DNA of 64,000 nt from Micropterix aruncella (lineage: Eukaryota > Arthropoda > Insecta > Lepidoptera > Micropterigidae). This document shows, piece after piece, positions 1 to 10,903 of this stretch; within the stretch, counting starts at the first letter, position 1; the number at the start of each line of letters is the position of its first letter. The stretch covers positions 4,500,069-4,564,068 of the forward strand of contig OX155980.1 of assembly GCA_944548615.1 (NCBI GenBank). The letters run 5' to 3'. Position numbers and translations under genes: made by a program. The notes beneath the pieces are model-generated. The model had not been told where the DNA came from. It saw only the letters and a program-made list of their open reading frames with translations, and did no database searches.

Positions 1-247
1 ACGGTCTCGCCAAAGAAGTTTACGTGGCAAGCGATTGTCGTTCATTCGGCAAACATGGCCGAACCATCGTAGTCGACGTTTTTGTACTTCTTCTTCGATC
101 GCTGTTACTAGATCGCATCTTTCTCTAATGGTCTCGTTTCGAATGCGGTCGCGGAGTGAGACACCGAGAATCTGCCTCAAGCATTGCATTTGGAAGACTT
201 CGAACTTTTGGAAGCCAAAGATGCTGAAATTTTCTTTAAATTCCATA
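1..247 (-). pseudogene. Non-LTR retrotransposon reverse transcriptase, C-terminal part (cut by window edge)
   Basis: Read on the minus strand, this is an uninterrupted frame open to the window edge. It has the hallmarks of the region after the LINE polymerase domain: a FEVFQMQCLRQILG-like stretch, then RIRNETIRERC, then RRLRWFGHVCRMNDNRLP. The RRL-W-GH-RM block is typical of LINE reverse-transcriptase C-termini. About 124 bp are nearly identical, in opposite orientation, to the fragment at 40244-40592, so the two belong to one family. No catalytic YADD block is present here because that part would lie further 5'. The exact clade cannot be set from this tail. I am sure it is LINE-derived; whether the full element is intact outside the window is unknown. 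Confidence 0.8.
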
Positions 248-799
248 CCCTCGTAACCTCGCTTGCTAGAGTTATTCAGAGGACAGTTCATGCCTCCTTT
301 GTAGCCATTCTCCTTTGCACAGCAATACTTAGCCGGCTGCAGGTCGGCCTTATACCAAGGCTGTTGGGGTCAAAGTCGTCGCTGTTATTCGCGAGGTAAT
401 TAACCTCTCGGTGGCTCGTGCCAGCAAGTGTCTGACACTACCCTCCAAGCCCCCAATGCAGCTTGTGGGATAGCTCAAAAGGAAATAAACATTCCACTCC
501 AAAACACTGCCTACCGTTAAAACCTGTCCAGCGAGGCGACGACAGGGAGAAATGGCATATTGTGAATGTTTCTCTGATGGACACATTTAAGTGGCAATTG
601 CGCTTGTCAGGTCAAGACGTAATTTTGACATGTTAGCATCAGAAGGTAACACAGCCAGTACACAGAAATGTTATTTAACATCCACTGGAATATCGATGAA
701 ATTATTGGAATATTGCCAATGACAAAAATACCACAATAAATAATTTAACCGATTTTGTTCGTGTTCATTATTTAGAATATATACATTTTTGGCAGGAAA

Positions 800-930
800 A
801 TGTTTAAAATTTGGGGAAGGGTTCGGGAGGGGGGAGGATGGTTAAGAGGTTTGGCGGGGGGGGGGGGGGGGGCTTGCCGGGAAAGTCTTGGGGTAAAACA
901 ACCATTTTTTACCACGCTTTTATTAGGTCG
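800..930 (+). repeat. Family B repeat, 3' end fragment with a long G-run
   Basis: This stretch contains an uninterrupted G-run of about 18 near 860 followed by GCCGGGAAAGTCTTGGGG. The GCCGGGAAAGTC end motif recurs at 58666-58680 and, in a variant form, near 12650. It is the terminus of family B, an unclassified repeat with inverted termini. Only the end is recognisable here. Confidence 0.55.
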
Positions 931-1054
931 ACCTGTATGTAACTATGTAATGGAATCTAAGGTAACTAATTTAACCATCTTCCAAGGATCGTAGCGTCAT
1001 GAAAATTGGCAGCTGTATGTAGTTCTGATGACAATACAATAATATGGTACTGTC

Positions 1055-1265
1055 GAACTGATCTGATGATGGAGTCGGAAGATATGAACTGGAACTTCAT
1101 GATGGAACATCGTATCATAGCTGTGTTTGGACTTGTTGGAAAAGTCTTGGAATGAACTTTGACCACGATTAGGTTTCAATGTCTGATGATGAAGCCGGAA
1201 GATAGGCACTGACATTCCATGATGGAATATCGGATCATAGCCGTGTGTATGTGAATATCGTATCA
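1055..1265 (+). repeat. Two-unit degenerate tandem repeat (about 128-bp period)
   Basis: Two units share the blocks TGATGATG, CGGAAGATA, CATGATGGAA and ATCATAGC. A related single unit lies on the opposite strand at about 57133-57195, so this is an interspersed repeat with a local duplication. The small open frames here follow the repeat and show no protein family. Confidence 0.6.
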
Positions 1266-1279
1266 TAGCCCAAAAGCGT

Positions 1280-2400
1280 GTTTTTAGTGTTTTTTTAAAC
1301 TATTAATTGAAAACCGCTCGGTATAGGTTTCTATGGGTGATGAAAAAAACCGCTTGGTTTCAGACAAATGTACTCTATGATGATATCCTCTGATGACCTA
1401 TTGTGCTAGGTCGTTTCTTTTGTCTTGACGAGTGCATGCATAAAAAGGTGTTTTTAATATTAAGTAGTTTTGCTCTAACTAACGAATGAGTGCAGTATAC
1501 CGAATTTAATGTAATTTTAAACGTAGCAAAAATGGATACGTGGCATGCAACTAATGCTTTACAATTTACTTCTAAAATTAATTATTAAAAAGTTAAGAGG
1601 CAAAGTTTCTCAAAAATATTTTAAAAAAACGTTTTTTTTTAAAACAATGGGGGCAATATTGACAGCCGATTTTCTATTAAAGTAGCACTTTTAGCGTAGG
1701 CTCGTAATTTTCGAGAAAAATCAAAACATACATAAAATTAAGAATTTTTATGGGAGTCCCCCTCTCCCCCCTGGAATGTTCCTCAGAAAGTCTGAATATT
1801 ACTGCAGGTAGCCGATCTCGCTCGCATCGCTAATATTGCTAGTGGTCGCTGTATAGTTGCGTCGTGTAAATCAGCTGTATCTTCATAATTTCCCTAAAAT
1901 CAATTGATTTTGTAAAACGAAGCGGAAATGCCGCAAGTACAAAGTCGGCGACATGGATTTTGTCTGTACTTCAATAAAACTCAGCGATAAAGAGATAACG
2001 TAGTGTGTGATCTATAGTTGTATCATCCTAGAGCAGGATCCCAAGTATGTTTAGGCGACACCTTAGAAATACGCGTCCTAAGATGGTCGACAAACCACGT
2101 GAATATTTGAGCAGAAAATTAAATATTTGCACCAACAAAAACATATAGTAACAAACTGAAAAAATCTTCACTTTAATTCCACCGCTGTGGACATAGCTAA
2201 TATATGGTCGGTGAAAATGTGAGGAAATTTCTTTCGCAGACTCTCCTGTCAAATGACACTAACAATCGAAGAATCCAGCACATGGCTCAGGATCCCACCA
2301 ATTAATTGATAGAAATAACGAAAGGAAAAGTATTTGTACTTTAACCAGATGGTGCCACGAACAGCATCAAGGATGCACATCTCATCTGCTATTTACCTCT
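1280..2400. other. Unassigned AT-rich DNA
   Basis: I see no protein family, RNA gene or terminal repeats in this stretch. A minus-strand frame of 74 codons at 2028-2252 has no recognisable motif. Confidence 0.4.
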
Positions 2401-2429
2401 CCTTGATGGTAGTACTATCGTTGAACATT

Positions 2430-2525
2430 CATAGATATTAAATGACATACATAGATATATTATGAACCGATACGTAGATATATTATGTGCCGAAGATACA
2501 TAGATATACCTATTATGTGCCGTGT
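2430..2525. repeat. Three-unit short tandem repeat
   Basis: Three degenerate units of about 30 bp carry the core TAGATATATTATG followed by RCCG. The last unit varies to TAGATATACCTATTATG. Confidence 0.6.
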
Positions 2526-2579
2526 GAAAATTTTGGGTGCTACGACTTGGATAAGTTTTGGATCCCGAGTATGTTTGAC

Positions 2580-3508
2580 TGTCTAGACAGGTTCCTAATG
2601 GTTCCGTGCAGCTTAGGCCTGATGACCCACTTGTGTTCTTAGGTCGGCTTAACTCACGGTTCAGCTCCTATTCGGTAGCATCCTCGAAGAGCTTCAACCT
2701 GGAAGGGCCGCTGTGAACTCTGCCTGCGGCTGTAACCTGCAGTCGTAGGCGGTTAGGATCAGACGTGCGGATCCGGGGAGACACATTGGGCCTAACTGGG
2801 TGGTTTGCGTACCAGGCTGTGTCAGCCACGCTTATGCAACCCGGCGAATAACCGTAGGAGTTTTGAGACGTATGTATATTAGTGCGGAGTTAGCTGCTGA
2901 CCTGGCGCCACATATCCTTAACCTTTCGGAAGCCAGTCATTCCATGCAAACTTTTTGAAGACCTCGAAAATTTGTTTGTAGAAGGTGTGTGCAAGCATAC
3001 TGAATTATAACGGTGGATTATTCAATGGCAGGCTACAATGACAAGCTTTTACCGCAGTGGAGGAAGAAATAGAGCAGATAATTGAATAAATACAGATATA
3101 ATACGGATAATACGAAAAACGCCGATCGGCGTGCGTGGCCACCCAGGGGTTAAAAACGTTTCATTGGCTACCCAATCCCGAGTAAGCTTGACGGGCAAAG
3201 GAAGCCACGCATCCGGATAAATAAATTATTAATTACCGTTATCGCTTACGTCAATCTATGACCAGACTGGAGGATGGATGAATCCGTCTAAATCTAGTAG
3301 TAAGGGCGTGAGGTTGACCCGCTGCATTCACTTCCCAGTACCTCGCGGTAAGGCGTTGGGCTCTTACGAGCTTGTGACGTATTATAGACTGTGGACTGTG
3401 TTAGTAACTAAGCTTCTGAGTTCCTTCCACTGGAGATACGATGTCGTTATAACTTCCAGTGGTGACGGGTTCGCCTGTAATATTTGACAACCCGCAATGT
3501 ATAGACAG
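2580..3508 (+). mobile_element. Family A copy A1 (old, divergent) with target duplication
   Basis: This is a divergent member of the noncoding family A. It is recognised by GTGCAGCTTAGGCC near the 5' end, the GGCTACCCAATCCCGAGT and GGGCAAAGG blocks, a TCGCGGTAAGGCGTTGG block and the 3' hairpin GTGACGGGTTCGCCTG. The element proper is 2591-3497. It is flanked by TGTCTAGACAG (2580-2590) and TGTATAGACAG (3498-3508), an 11-bp direct repeat with one mismatch. At 907 bp it is longer than young copies because about 200 bp of unrelated AT-rich sequence lies around 2930-3130. Its close relative on the opposite strand is at 53765-54345. No conserved open frame is shared with other copies. Confidence 0.7.
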
Positions 3509-4059
3509 CCGACTACAACGCAGTCATATTGTAGTCACCGCTTCGAATTGCGGATGCTTCGCATTAAAATACAATGTATGACAGCAATGCGATTGTATAC
3601 TACTTGGCTAGACCTTTACCCCCTCGATATTGTTATTATCAAAGGACAACATTCGCTCCACACGATGCAGGCGTGTGACTATTATCATCTAAATGGTAGC
3701 TTTATATACATTGCGAAGTGATTTTACAGCTCGGGCGCATTAATGGCAGTTTTTAAATCATTTGTTTAAAGACTCCATTATAATAATATGTAAAAATATT
3801 CTAATCATCCGACGCTATAAGACTGGTCTTATTTTGTTTCGGTGAGTGACATTCAGAATGATAAAACAGACGGTTGTTTACACTACATATTATCTTTTCC
3901 GTAAGGGTCGGTACCATGTAAACCCGAAAAACAACACTTCGTAGGATCGCAACTGCTGAAAGGTTTGAATTATATAACTTTAAATTATACACAGATAAAG
4001 GACTAGTAAATTATTCACAGATAAAAGACGAAGTACATTCCGAAGTCTCATTTTGTTAT

Positions 4060-4270
4060 TTTTTATTTTTATTATTTTTTTAATTTATATATTTTGTGAA
4101 ACATACAGCGCATACAATATACATACTTATACAGGAAAAACGTAAAACATTCGACCGATAATCGTTTCCTGCAATAGCTACATTTTTAAGAGATATTAGT
4201 ATATTTACACTAAAAATTACGAATTTAAATTAAATATTGAGTTTAAATAGAAAGTCACTGAGAAAGGCGC
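4060..4270 (-). repeat. LINE 3'-untranslated fragment (family F)
   Basis: The segment matches the region near 52015-52110, sharing ACATACAGCGCATACAAT and CCGATAATCGTTTCCT. At 52 kb this sequence lies just 3' of a LINE reverse-transcriptase tail on the minus strand. The copy here is therefore most likely a 5'-truncated insertion of that LINE's 3' untranslated region. Confidence 0.55.
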
Positions 4271-4927
4271 TCTAAAGATAGTAAACCCAATAATTTTACA
4301 AATTATTCACAATCAATATGGATAATAAAATATGCTACATAATACAAAGAAAACAAAAAGTAATTTTTAATTTAGAAGTAAGTTCGCTTTGTGTCTATGG
4401 GGTTGTTGGTTTATGGGTGTTGGTGGGTTTGTGTGATGAGGAGCGTATTTGTGTATGTTTGGGTATCTGTTTTAAGCCATATGCGCCTGCCGTGCTCAAA
4501 CAGGGACACCTCAAAATATACCCTCATTTTTTTTTATTACCATGACAAGTTTATTTAAAGTACGGTATTGTTGAGGTGATTAGTGCGTCTTACATTTAAT
4601 ATCAAATATTTTGGATAAAATAATTCCTTAAAAGGTATTTTAGTATCAGGAATAAAGTGGATTAGCGAGTTGAAGTAACTATCAAGTGTTTTTTTTGTTC
4701 ACGTTAATAAAATCTTATTTTTTTGCTTAACCCTTTGTGAAACATTGTTTACTTTGTAATAAAAATAGGATATCATAAAAAATATAGTTTTCTGAGCCGT
4801 GAACTTTATATTGATGTCCCCAGTTAGAGACAGTGGGCACATGAGGAGTAAAATAGTCATCCATGTCAAGACAGGAGTTTGCAGTGAGTAACAATTACCA
4901 TAGACTCCGGAAGCCCTGGAGGCTATT

Positions 4928-5150
4928 ATGGGTGAAAAGGATTCAGACGTTGAACTTGATATTGTATTGTACCAAGTGTCCTCACTGATGAGGAAGAAGG
5001 CGATGAAGATAACAACGTTGCCAATGATATGCCAAGAGATATTCCTGGAAATGTCGAGGTTTTTATGAACAGAGAGGAAGAGAAATGGGTACAGATGAAG
5101 AGGCGACAAACCGATCTTGAGCCCCGGTGGGGTAAGTGCGATCCTACAGG
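4928..5150 (+). pseudogene. piggyBac transposase, acidic N-terminal part
   Basis: The frame begins MGEKDSDVELDIVL and shifts once. It then reads PSVLTDEEEGDEDNNVAND followed by MPRDIPGNVEVF, the acidic leader typical of piggyBac transposases upstream of the catalytic domain. A frameshift lies near 4970, and the frame dies about 60 codons later at the edge of the next insertion. This is a transposon remnant, not a domesticated gene as far as this sequence shows. The 136-codon frame on the opposite strand is its shadow. Confidence 0.7.
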
Positions 5151-5326
5151 TCCCGCAACGAGAGCTGCACGTTCACAGTACTCACACTAATGCAATGTCG
5201 TGACGCGCGACGTGACTTTCACTTGATGCGCATCATAAAAAGTCTTTCCGTCTCTCTCGCTCGCGCACTGTATAGTGACATTGCATTAGTGTGAGTACTG
5301 TGAACGTGCCAGCTCTTATCGCGTGA
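5149..5326. mobile_element. Small MITE with about 50-bp terminal inverted repeats
   Basis: The two ends are near-perfect reverse complements over roughly 50 bp. They begin GGTCCCGCAACGAGAGCTG on the left and GGTCACGCGATAAGAGCTGG when the right end is reverse-complemented. Both continue through a shared CACGTTCACAGTACTCACAC block. About 75 bp of unique sequence separates the arms. No clear target duplication is visible. It lies where the piggyBac N-terminal frame is interrupted, so it probably inserted into that element. Confidence 0.65.
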
Positions 5327-5454
5327 CCTGTACCTACGACCACACTACTTTTTTTGTGAATACTGTACAACAGCGGCGCGAAAAGCTAGTTACTGATTTA
5401 AAAAATAAAAATCCTGTTACAATTTTGGAAAAAAAAATTATCAGGAAGTAAAGG

Positions 5455-5492
5455 ATATTTATTTATTTTATTTATTTATTTATTTATTTATC
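5455..5492. repeat. (TTTA)n microsatellite
   Basis: About eight TTTA units follow GGATATTTA. It lies in the AT-rich part between piggyBac fragments. Confidence 0.8.
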
Positions 5493-5699
5493 CTATTTTT
5501 TATAGTTACATAAAAAAGATTGTGTTCATTTTTTTTAACACATTTTAAAAGAATACATATGAAGAAAATCGCGAAAGGGCATTAACTTGTCAGGATTACA
5601 TCACTCCACTAGGTATACGCCTGTGTTGGGGTGATGGATATATAGTTCTGTGGTATTATTTGCTGAGCCTGTAGCCTTGCCTGCTGTCCTTCTTCTGTC

Positions 5700-5940
5700 T
5701 TAAAAAAAAAACGATACGTAATATAATTTAGCATAATATAATATAAATAATATAATATAACATATTACAATATAATATAATATCATATGTTATAACATAT
5801 AAAATAATGTAGCATATTTATATATAATAGTATAATAGTATAACATAATAAAATATAACATATTATAATCTGTATATCTGTATACATATCCATAATTTAC
5901 ATCTATATATCCTATAATCTGTGGTTAGAAATAAAATATT
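5700..5940. repeat. Low-complexity AT-rich tract 3' of a LINE fragment
   Basis: The tract is dense in AATATAATATAA-type repeats. It lies immediately 3' (in minus-strand sense) of the LINE tail at 5941-6204 and may be that LINE's 3' untranslated end with expanded simple repeats. Confidence 0.5.
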
Positions 5941-6204
5941 TTAATATATCATACTTTCGTTCTCTTCTCTAGTATAATTTGAGAGCCAATGAGACACCCG
6001 TCTCTTGAACTGGTTGTCGGTTATGTTAAGATCTGAGTTAAATATATTATAGAGTTTAGGTCCGAGGTATGCGTAGTGTCGTTGTCCGTATACAGTCCTC
6101 ATTTTTGGTTGAATCTGTTTGTCTTTGTGTCTAGTGTTGTGTTTGTGCTCTGGTTTGTCTTTATCTTTATATGATTGTTTAATATTCAAAATTGTATGCA
6201 TCAC
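5941..6204 (-). pseudogene. LINE reverse transcriptase, C-terminal tail
   Basis: The minus-strand frame contains HNTRHKDKQIQPKMRTVYG, YLGPKLYNIFNSDL and FKRRVSHWLSNY. This is the arrangement found at the very C-terminus of jockey/CR1-type LINE polymerases: a tyrosine-glycine-rich block, a PKLYN block, then FK-R-WL. The fragment starts abruptly at the piggyBac core sequence (about 6204), so this 5'-truncated LINE copy most likely interrupts the piggyBac element. Only about 85 residues remain and no catalytic residues are included. Confidence 0.7.
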
Positions 6205-7130
6205 ATAAAAAGCATGATTTCGACATTACTGTTGAAGAACTGAAAACGTTTTTGGGCATTCTCGTTCTATCTGGTTATCACACTTTGCCTCGAGAACGTT
6301 TGTATTGTCTTTAGACAAGGATTGCAACGTGCCTATTGTTTCTAGGGCAATTAGAAGAAATAGATTTTTAGATATCAAGAAATTTCTACATTTCTGTGAC
6401 AATGCTGCTGCTGCCGAAACACCAGATAAAATGTTCAAGGTACAGCCTCTTACCGATATCCTCACGAAGAAATTTATACAATAGGGGATGTTTCATACGA
6501 ATCTGTCAATAGACAAATCAATGGTAAAATACTTTGGTCGTTATCCATCGAAACAATTCATTAGAGGTAATCCAGTACGCTTTTGTTACAAACATTGGAT
6601 GCTTGCTAGTGCTGATGGCTACTGTTAGCGTTTGATATTTACTGTGACAGATCACAGGTAACCAGTAATGAGCCGTTAGGCACAAGAGTGGTAAAAAACC
6701 TGTTGAACAAGCTCAATGCAGATCCTAAAGACCACATTGTGTTCTTTGTCAATTTTTTTACTAGCTTTGCATTGCTGCGGGATTTATGGAAATCTGGCTA
6801 CCGCGCCACTGGAACTGTGCGGGAGGGAACAACCAGCAAATGTCTGCTCATACCCGTTAAGGAGATAGAAAAAGAAAAATCGTACTGACTTTGACTTGAC
6901 TTTTGACACGGCCAACCAAATATTGTTTGTTCGCTGGCTGGACAGCAGCGTTTGCACCATGTGAACTAACTACGATAGTGTCCCTCCGTTGGGTAAAGTG
7001 AAGCGCTGGAGTTCAGTTGAAAAGAAGAAAACGGTCGTAAATATTCCGCAAGTATTTGTAAGCTATAATAAAGGTATGGGCGGAGTCGATCAAGCCGATC
7101 AGACGATTTCTTTGTATCGTACTACTATAC
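6204..7130 (+). pseudogene. piggyBac transposase catalytic core, broken
   Basis: Reading plus-strand frames in turn gives HDFDITVEELKTFLGILVLS, then DIKKFLHFCDNAAAAE, then NLSIDKSMVKYFGRYPSKQF and the hallmark block GMGGVDQADQTISLYRT. These are the DDE_Tnp_1_7 landmarks of piggyBac transposases. At least four frameshifts or in-frame stops lie between them, for example after LPRERLYCL and near 6484. The core stops within SLYRTT at about 7130, where an inserted sequence begins. It continues in the piece at 7675-7997. It cannot encode a working enzyme. Confidence 0.85.
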
Positions 7131-7674
7131 TATATCTACTCCCTACAAAATTTAAACAGCTGGAGGACAAAAAATAAAAATAAAACATCAAGGAGGTACT
7201 GATAGGACACCCTTTCTATAATCTGACCGAATTTGAGAGCCATGATTTTTCAAATATTCTGCTCATTTCAATTACTTAAAAAAGTAGAGCCTTATTGTCT
7301 GATTATTTTATATGGTCTTTTATCTGTACTTTTAGTTTAAAATGCATAACGTAGCTTTAATTTGATTATTTAACATTTTACTGACATTTTGAATATTACG
7401 ATGAATAATTTTACTATGTATCTTTTCGAATTACTAAGTCCTTCAAATATTAGGCTTCTATTTTGATTTTGATTATTTATATTTATAGTTTGACAATCTT
7501 AGTAGTTAATTCTTGACTACCTATGTATGTTCAGTGAAGAGTAGTAACGAGACACTACCTAACCCAATTATTTTGACACGTCCAAGAGCGGTTTTTAGCC
7601 GTCAATTGGACACGATGAAAATGTAATGTAATGTAATATAATACAAGGCGGGTAATATGACGGGTGTAATATAA
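7131..7674. mobile_element. Insertion inside the piggyBac core, probably a LINE 3' end
   Basis: The transposase reading SLYRTTI stops at about 7130 and resumes as KWWWVLFTYM at about 7676, so this stretch is an insertion. It has no coding signature. It ends in ACACGATGAAA followed by repeats of TGTAA, which looks like the short tandem tail of an RTE-type LINE in plus orientation. A clean target duplication could not be defined, so the boundaries are approximate. Confidence 0.5.
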
Positions 7675-7997
7675 TACAAAGTGGTGGTGGGTGTTGTTTA
7701 CGTACATGTTATATTTATCGAGTAATGTCTGGCGTATTTATATACATATAGTGTAACGACTTGAAGATGGACCAGCTACAGTTTCGACGTACCATTGCTC
7801 GCGATTACTTGCGACAGCAAATTGATCGACGTTCTCGTCCAACAGCCTCTCTAGTGCCAAGTCTGCGATATGATGGCTTTGGTCACTTTCCACAGAAGTT
7901 GACAAAACAGTTGCGATGTGCTATTTGCCACAGTAAATCACCTTGGCAGTGTAAAAAATGCATTAAAACACTATGTATTAAAAAACCATGTTTCTAA
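7675..7997 (+). pseudogene. piggyBac transposase C-terminus with cysteine-rich domain
   Basis: The piece resumes with KWWWVLFTYM and, after a frame change, reads MDQLQFRRTIARDYL, SRPTASLVPSLRYDGFGHFP and then CAICHSKSPWQCKKC. The last is the C-x2-C ... C-x2-C cysteine-rich DNA-binding end of piggyBac transposases, closing with a stop at 7997. The 78-codon frame from 7761 is intact. Upstream continuity is broken near 7740. Confidence 0.85.
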
Positions 7998-8234
7998 AAA
8001 TTTCATACTGAATGAGCCCAGTGTCCCGATTTAAGCACGGCATGTTTTTTCTTACTAAATAAAAAAAAAAAATGTTGTTTTATATTTGAACCCCTTATTT
8101 TCCATTAAATAATACAAGTAATTTCATTTTTCTAAGATAACTTTAGCCTTGGGTGCAAATGGGTTAATGTATGTGCATGTTTGTGCATGAGTAATGCAGG
8201 ATGCTAACACAACTCAATCTGATCTCCAACTGTT

Positions 8235-8296
8235 TACGTACCTCCTAACAATAGACCGACGACTATTGTCGTCGGTCTATTGTTAGGAGATACGTA
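8235..8296. repeat. Near-perfect 62-nt hairpin
   Basis: Arms of 28 bp (8235-8262 and 8269-8296) are reverse complements with one mismatch around a 6-nt loop. The left arm begins TACGTACCTCCTAACA. It lies just outside the right end of the piggyBac element. No protein or known RNA family is recognised. It could be a tiny snap-back repeat or the source of a small RNA. Confidence 0.85.
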
Positions 8297-8765
8297 AGTG
8301 GTTAAGTACCGTTTTAGCGGACTCTCAAGGAAGGAATACTACAATTTAATTTTCATTTTGCAGTTTTTAAAATATAAAACAAAATGTCGGCTTTCACAAA
8401 GTATTAGTAATATAGTAATATACACATAGTAATAGTAGAGTAACTTTCACATAGTAATATACATAATTTTACCCATTAAATATCCAGCTATACGAAAGCT
8501 ATAGAAATCGCGTCGAAATGTATTCGAAATACCTAGTCCATTCATAAGTTCTGTCGCGTTGTTTTTTCGTGATATTATGAAAACAACGCAAGATTTGTCA
8601 ATATTTTTTGTGGACATATTTATTGATTATCTATGAACACTTCAGCGACATATTATTCGAAATGGCCACTATTCTTCTTCCAGCACGACCGACGTTTTTC
8701 TGGCCACTCATCGGTCGCAGTACGCACCTCATGCACCTCATGCAAGTTTTGCATTGCTCGGACAA

Positions 8766-9120
8766 GGGCAAAATATGCTTTTGGTCCGCGATAGATTCAA
8801 ACCGAATCACCGCTGAACATACGTCAGGTAGAGGTCGCGCAGGTGACCTTGAATCCGTGACCAGTCGGGAGGACGGAGTTATACTGGAGGTTAATTTCAG
8901 ACGGAGATATTCTTCCAAAACTGGTAGTTAGGGAGAGAAGCTGGTGCCTTTCCCGGTGCCTCGCCATAAGGAGTTGGCCTCTAACAGGCTTGTTGGCGGA
9001 GCTAGACATTAGGTTGTCTTGTCTCTAAGTCTTCTACGCTCATCCCACGGCTGAAAGAATAATCACATATCGTTATACCAGCCTGGGATGACGTTCGCCC
9101 GTTGTAGTCGACACCGCCCT
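8766..9120 (+). mobile_element. Family A copy A2, 5'-truncated
   Basis: The copy starts within the family A centre (TGGTCCGCGATAGATTC-like) and runs through GTGACCTTGAATCCGTGACC, TCGCCATAAGGAGTTGG-like and the 3' end ACGTTCGCCCGTTGTAGTCG. It belongs to the subfamily with TCTTCCAAAACTGG also seen at 41.6 and 56.3 kb. It abuts copy A3. Confidence 0.7.
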
Positions 9121-9133
9121 ACTGCTTGGACAA

Positions 9134-9540
9134 GGGTGCTAATGGGCCCTGTTGCAGTTTGGACAAACGCACGGGTCAACACCCATCCGGCGGCTTCCAT
9201 GCAGAAGTGCGAGCCCGAGTAGGAGCGGGGGTAGTTGGTAACCTTACGGCAACTGCTTTTGAAACGGCCATTCGGCTACCCGATTCCGGGTGAAGAGCCG
9301 GGTAAAGGATGCTGTGGCCCGCGATAGATTCGGTAGACACCGTATCACCGCTACGTAACTACGTAAGGGAGAGGAACACGCAAGCGACCTCGAACCTGTA
9401 ACCAGTCGGAAGACCGGAGTAATCTGGTTGCAACTGGAAGTAAGGGCGCGGGTGTCGTCCCGCTGTTTGATAAACCTGGTTATCTCGCGGTAAGGCGTTG
9501 GTCTCTTAGGAGCGAGTGGCGTAACTAGACAGTCTTCTAC
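9134..9540 (+). mobile_element. Family A copy A3 with internal deletion
   Basis: The copy begins GCTAATGGGCCCTGTTGCAG, keeps the CGGGTCAACACCCATCCGG block, then skips about 130 bp to AGCGGGGGTAGTTGG. It continues to the TCGCGGTAAGGCGTTGG block. It ends at TAGACAGTCTTCTAC, where a mariner fragment begins. Confidence 0.7.
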
Positions 9541-9705
9541 CGAACGATTCTTCTACGGTGAAGATTTTCTCGTCAGTAAACAGAATTCTTCTGAGAGCAT
9601 TCTTCACGTACTGGCAACGCAGCGCTTTCGATTTTTGCTTCCGTTTTAGCTCCAACGCCTCCGCGAGTAGGTACCCGGTATGTTGCTTGTATTGTATGCT
9701 CGTAG
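9531..9705 (-). pseudogene. mariner-like transposase fragment
   Basis: The minus-strand frame reads ELKRKQKSKALRCQYVKNAL and then RRILFTDEKIFTVEESF. The ILFTDEKIFTVE block is the first catalytic aspartate region of mariner-type DDE/D transposases. Only about 55 codons are in frame; the sequence further 5' shifts frame. It is a dead fragment joined directly to a family A copy. Confidence 0.75.
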
Positions 9706-9719
9706 TCCTAAGTCATTAT

Positions 9720-10900
9720 TTATAATACCTTGGATGGTTACCGGTAGGTGTTCATCTCTCGCGTAGAAATGTATTCGGTAGATTGTGTGTAATTAAGCCA
9801 CAACTTGGGACAAACATTGTGAATGTAGTTTTTTTTTTTCGAACAGTTCCAATTACAGTTTTTTTATGTATTAGATACATATTTCTATAACCAAAAAAAA
9901 TCATACCTGTGTATACGTGCTTGGATAGGTATCTATGTACCTACTAACGAACTGATTTATGTATCTAAATGAGCTCAGGAATCACGCAATGTTTAAACTG
10001 TGCGAGAACAGTTTCACATAGTAACTACCTAATTTGGTCTGTAATTATGCTAGAGAAATTTAATTACTACATTAATAATTGTACCTTCTCTTGTTTTAAG
10101 ATCGACGTAATAGCAGGCCGAACCTTATGACAACGAATACTTACCCTCGAATATTATATGTATATGCTCTGTGGTGTAGCCCAGTCAAATTAGCTTAAAA
10201 CAGGTTAAGTGTATGTCATGCAGATACCTAGACAGAGAACTTAAATTGAAAAATCCAACAAATCGTATGTGTGCGGTTATATTCTTTGCCACCACGACGT
10301 ACCTACTAATTTTTAGCAGATACTAAAGCACAGATTACACAGTACATATTATCACTTTATAAATATGAAAATCTTTATCTCGTAAGAAATACATACATTC
10401 GTTACGATACGATTTACTGTTTTTTTTGGCATACATATGTATTCTGTTGTCTATGTACCCTATCCATTTAATGCAAGGTTCAAGTCTAACGCGACTGGAC
10501 TAGTAGGACAATGACCTTTGGCTGCGCAATGCGCAGGTCGCAGTAAAAGTCGGACACACATTTATTTATTTATTGAACATTGGTATTACTATAACAATTT
10601 AAAAAAAGTCTATCTAACTAGGCGAAAGCACATACCATGATATATTTCTGTGTTATGTAGCTATTGCCGCGCGCGTAATGTTTGAAGTGTGAGGTTGTAT
10701 AGGGATATAATATACAAAAATAAAACAAATCAAAACTATTTCATTTAAATTGCCATAATAATAATATAATAAATAAAGATATAATATAATATGAGTAATA
10801 AGTGAGTAATAAGGCTCACATGCTTAAACACATACAAAATATGTTCCTAATTAATCTTAACTGCTATAACAACATGCATAATATAGGTTATAATACACAT
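9720..10900. other. Unassigned AT-rich DNA
   Basis: I recognise no gene or bounded element. Short ATAATAATATAATAA tracts near 10760 and a TTTATTTATTTATTG tract at 10561 could be retroposon tails. Confidence 0.4.
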
Positions 10901-10903
10901 ACC

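Larger units (their letters stand above)
4727..8167 (+). mobile_element. piggyBac-type DNA transposon, degenerate, with TTAA target sites
   Basis: The element runs from 4731 to 8163 and is flanked by TTAA at 4727-4730 and 8164-8167, the duplication typical of piggyBac. The ends read CCCTTTG (left) and CCCATTTG (right, reverse complement), so the terminal inverted repeats are short and imperfect. Inside are three transposase pieces in one orientation: an acidic N-terminus (4928-5150), the catalytic core (6204-7130) and the cysteine-rich C-terminus (7675-7997). Other sequence, including a LINE fragment, separates them. It is not autonomous: the transposase carries stops and frameshifts. The TTAA ends are my inference from matched position and sequence; the family assignment from the protein is firmer. 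Confidence 0.75.

Noticed and set aside
4699..5109. 136-codon minus-strand frame
   Set aside because: It is antisense to the acidic piggyBac N-terminus, which has a clear family match on the plus strand.
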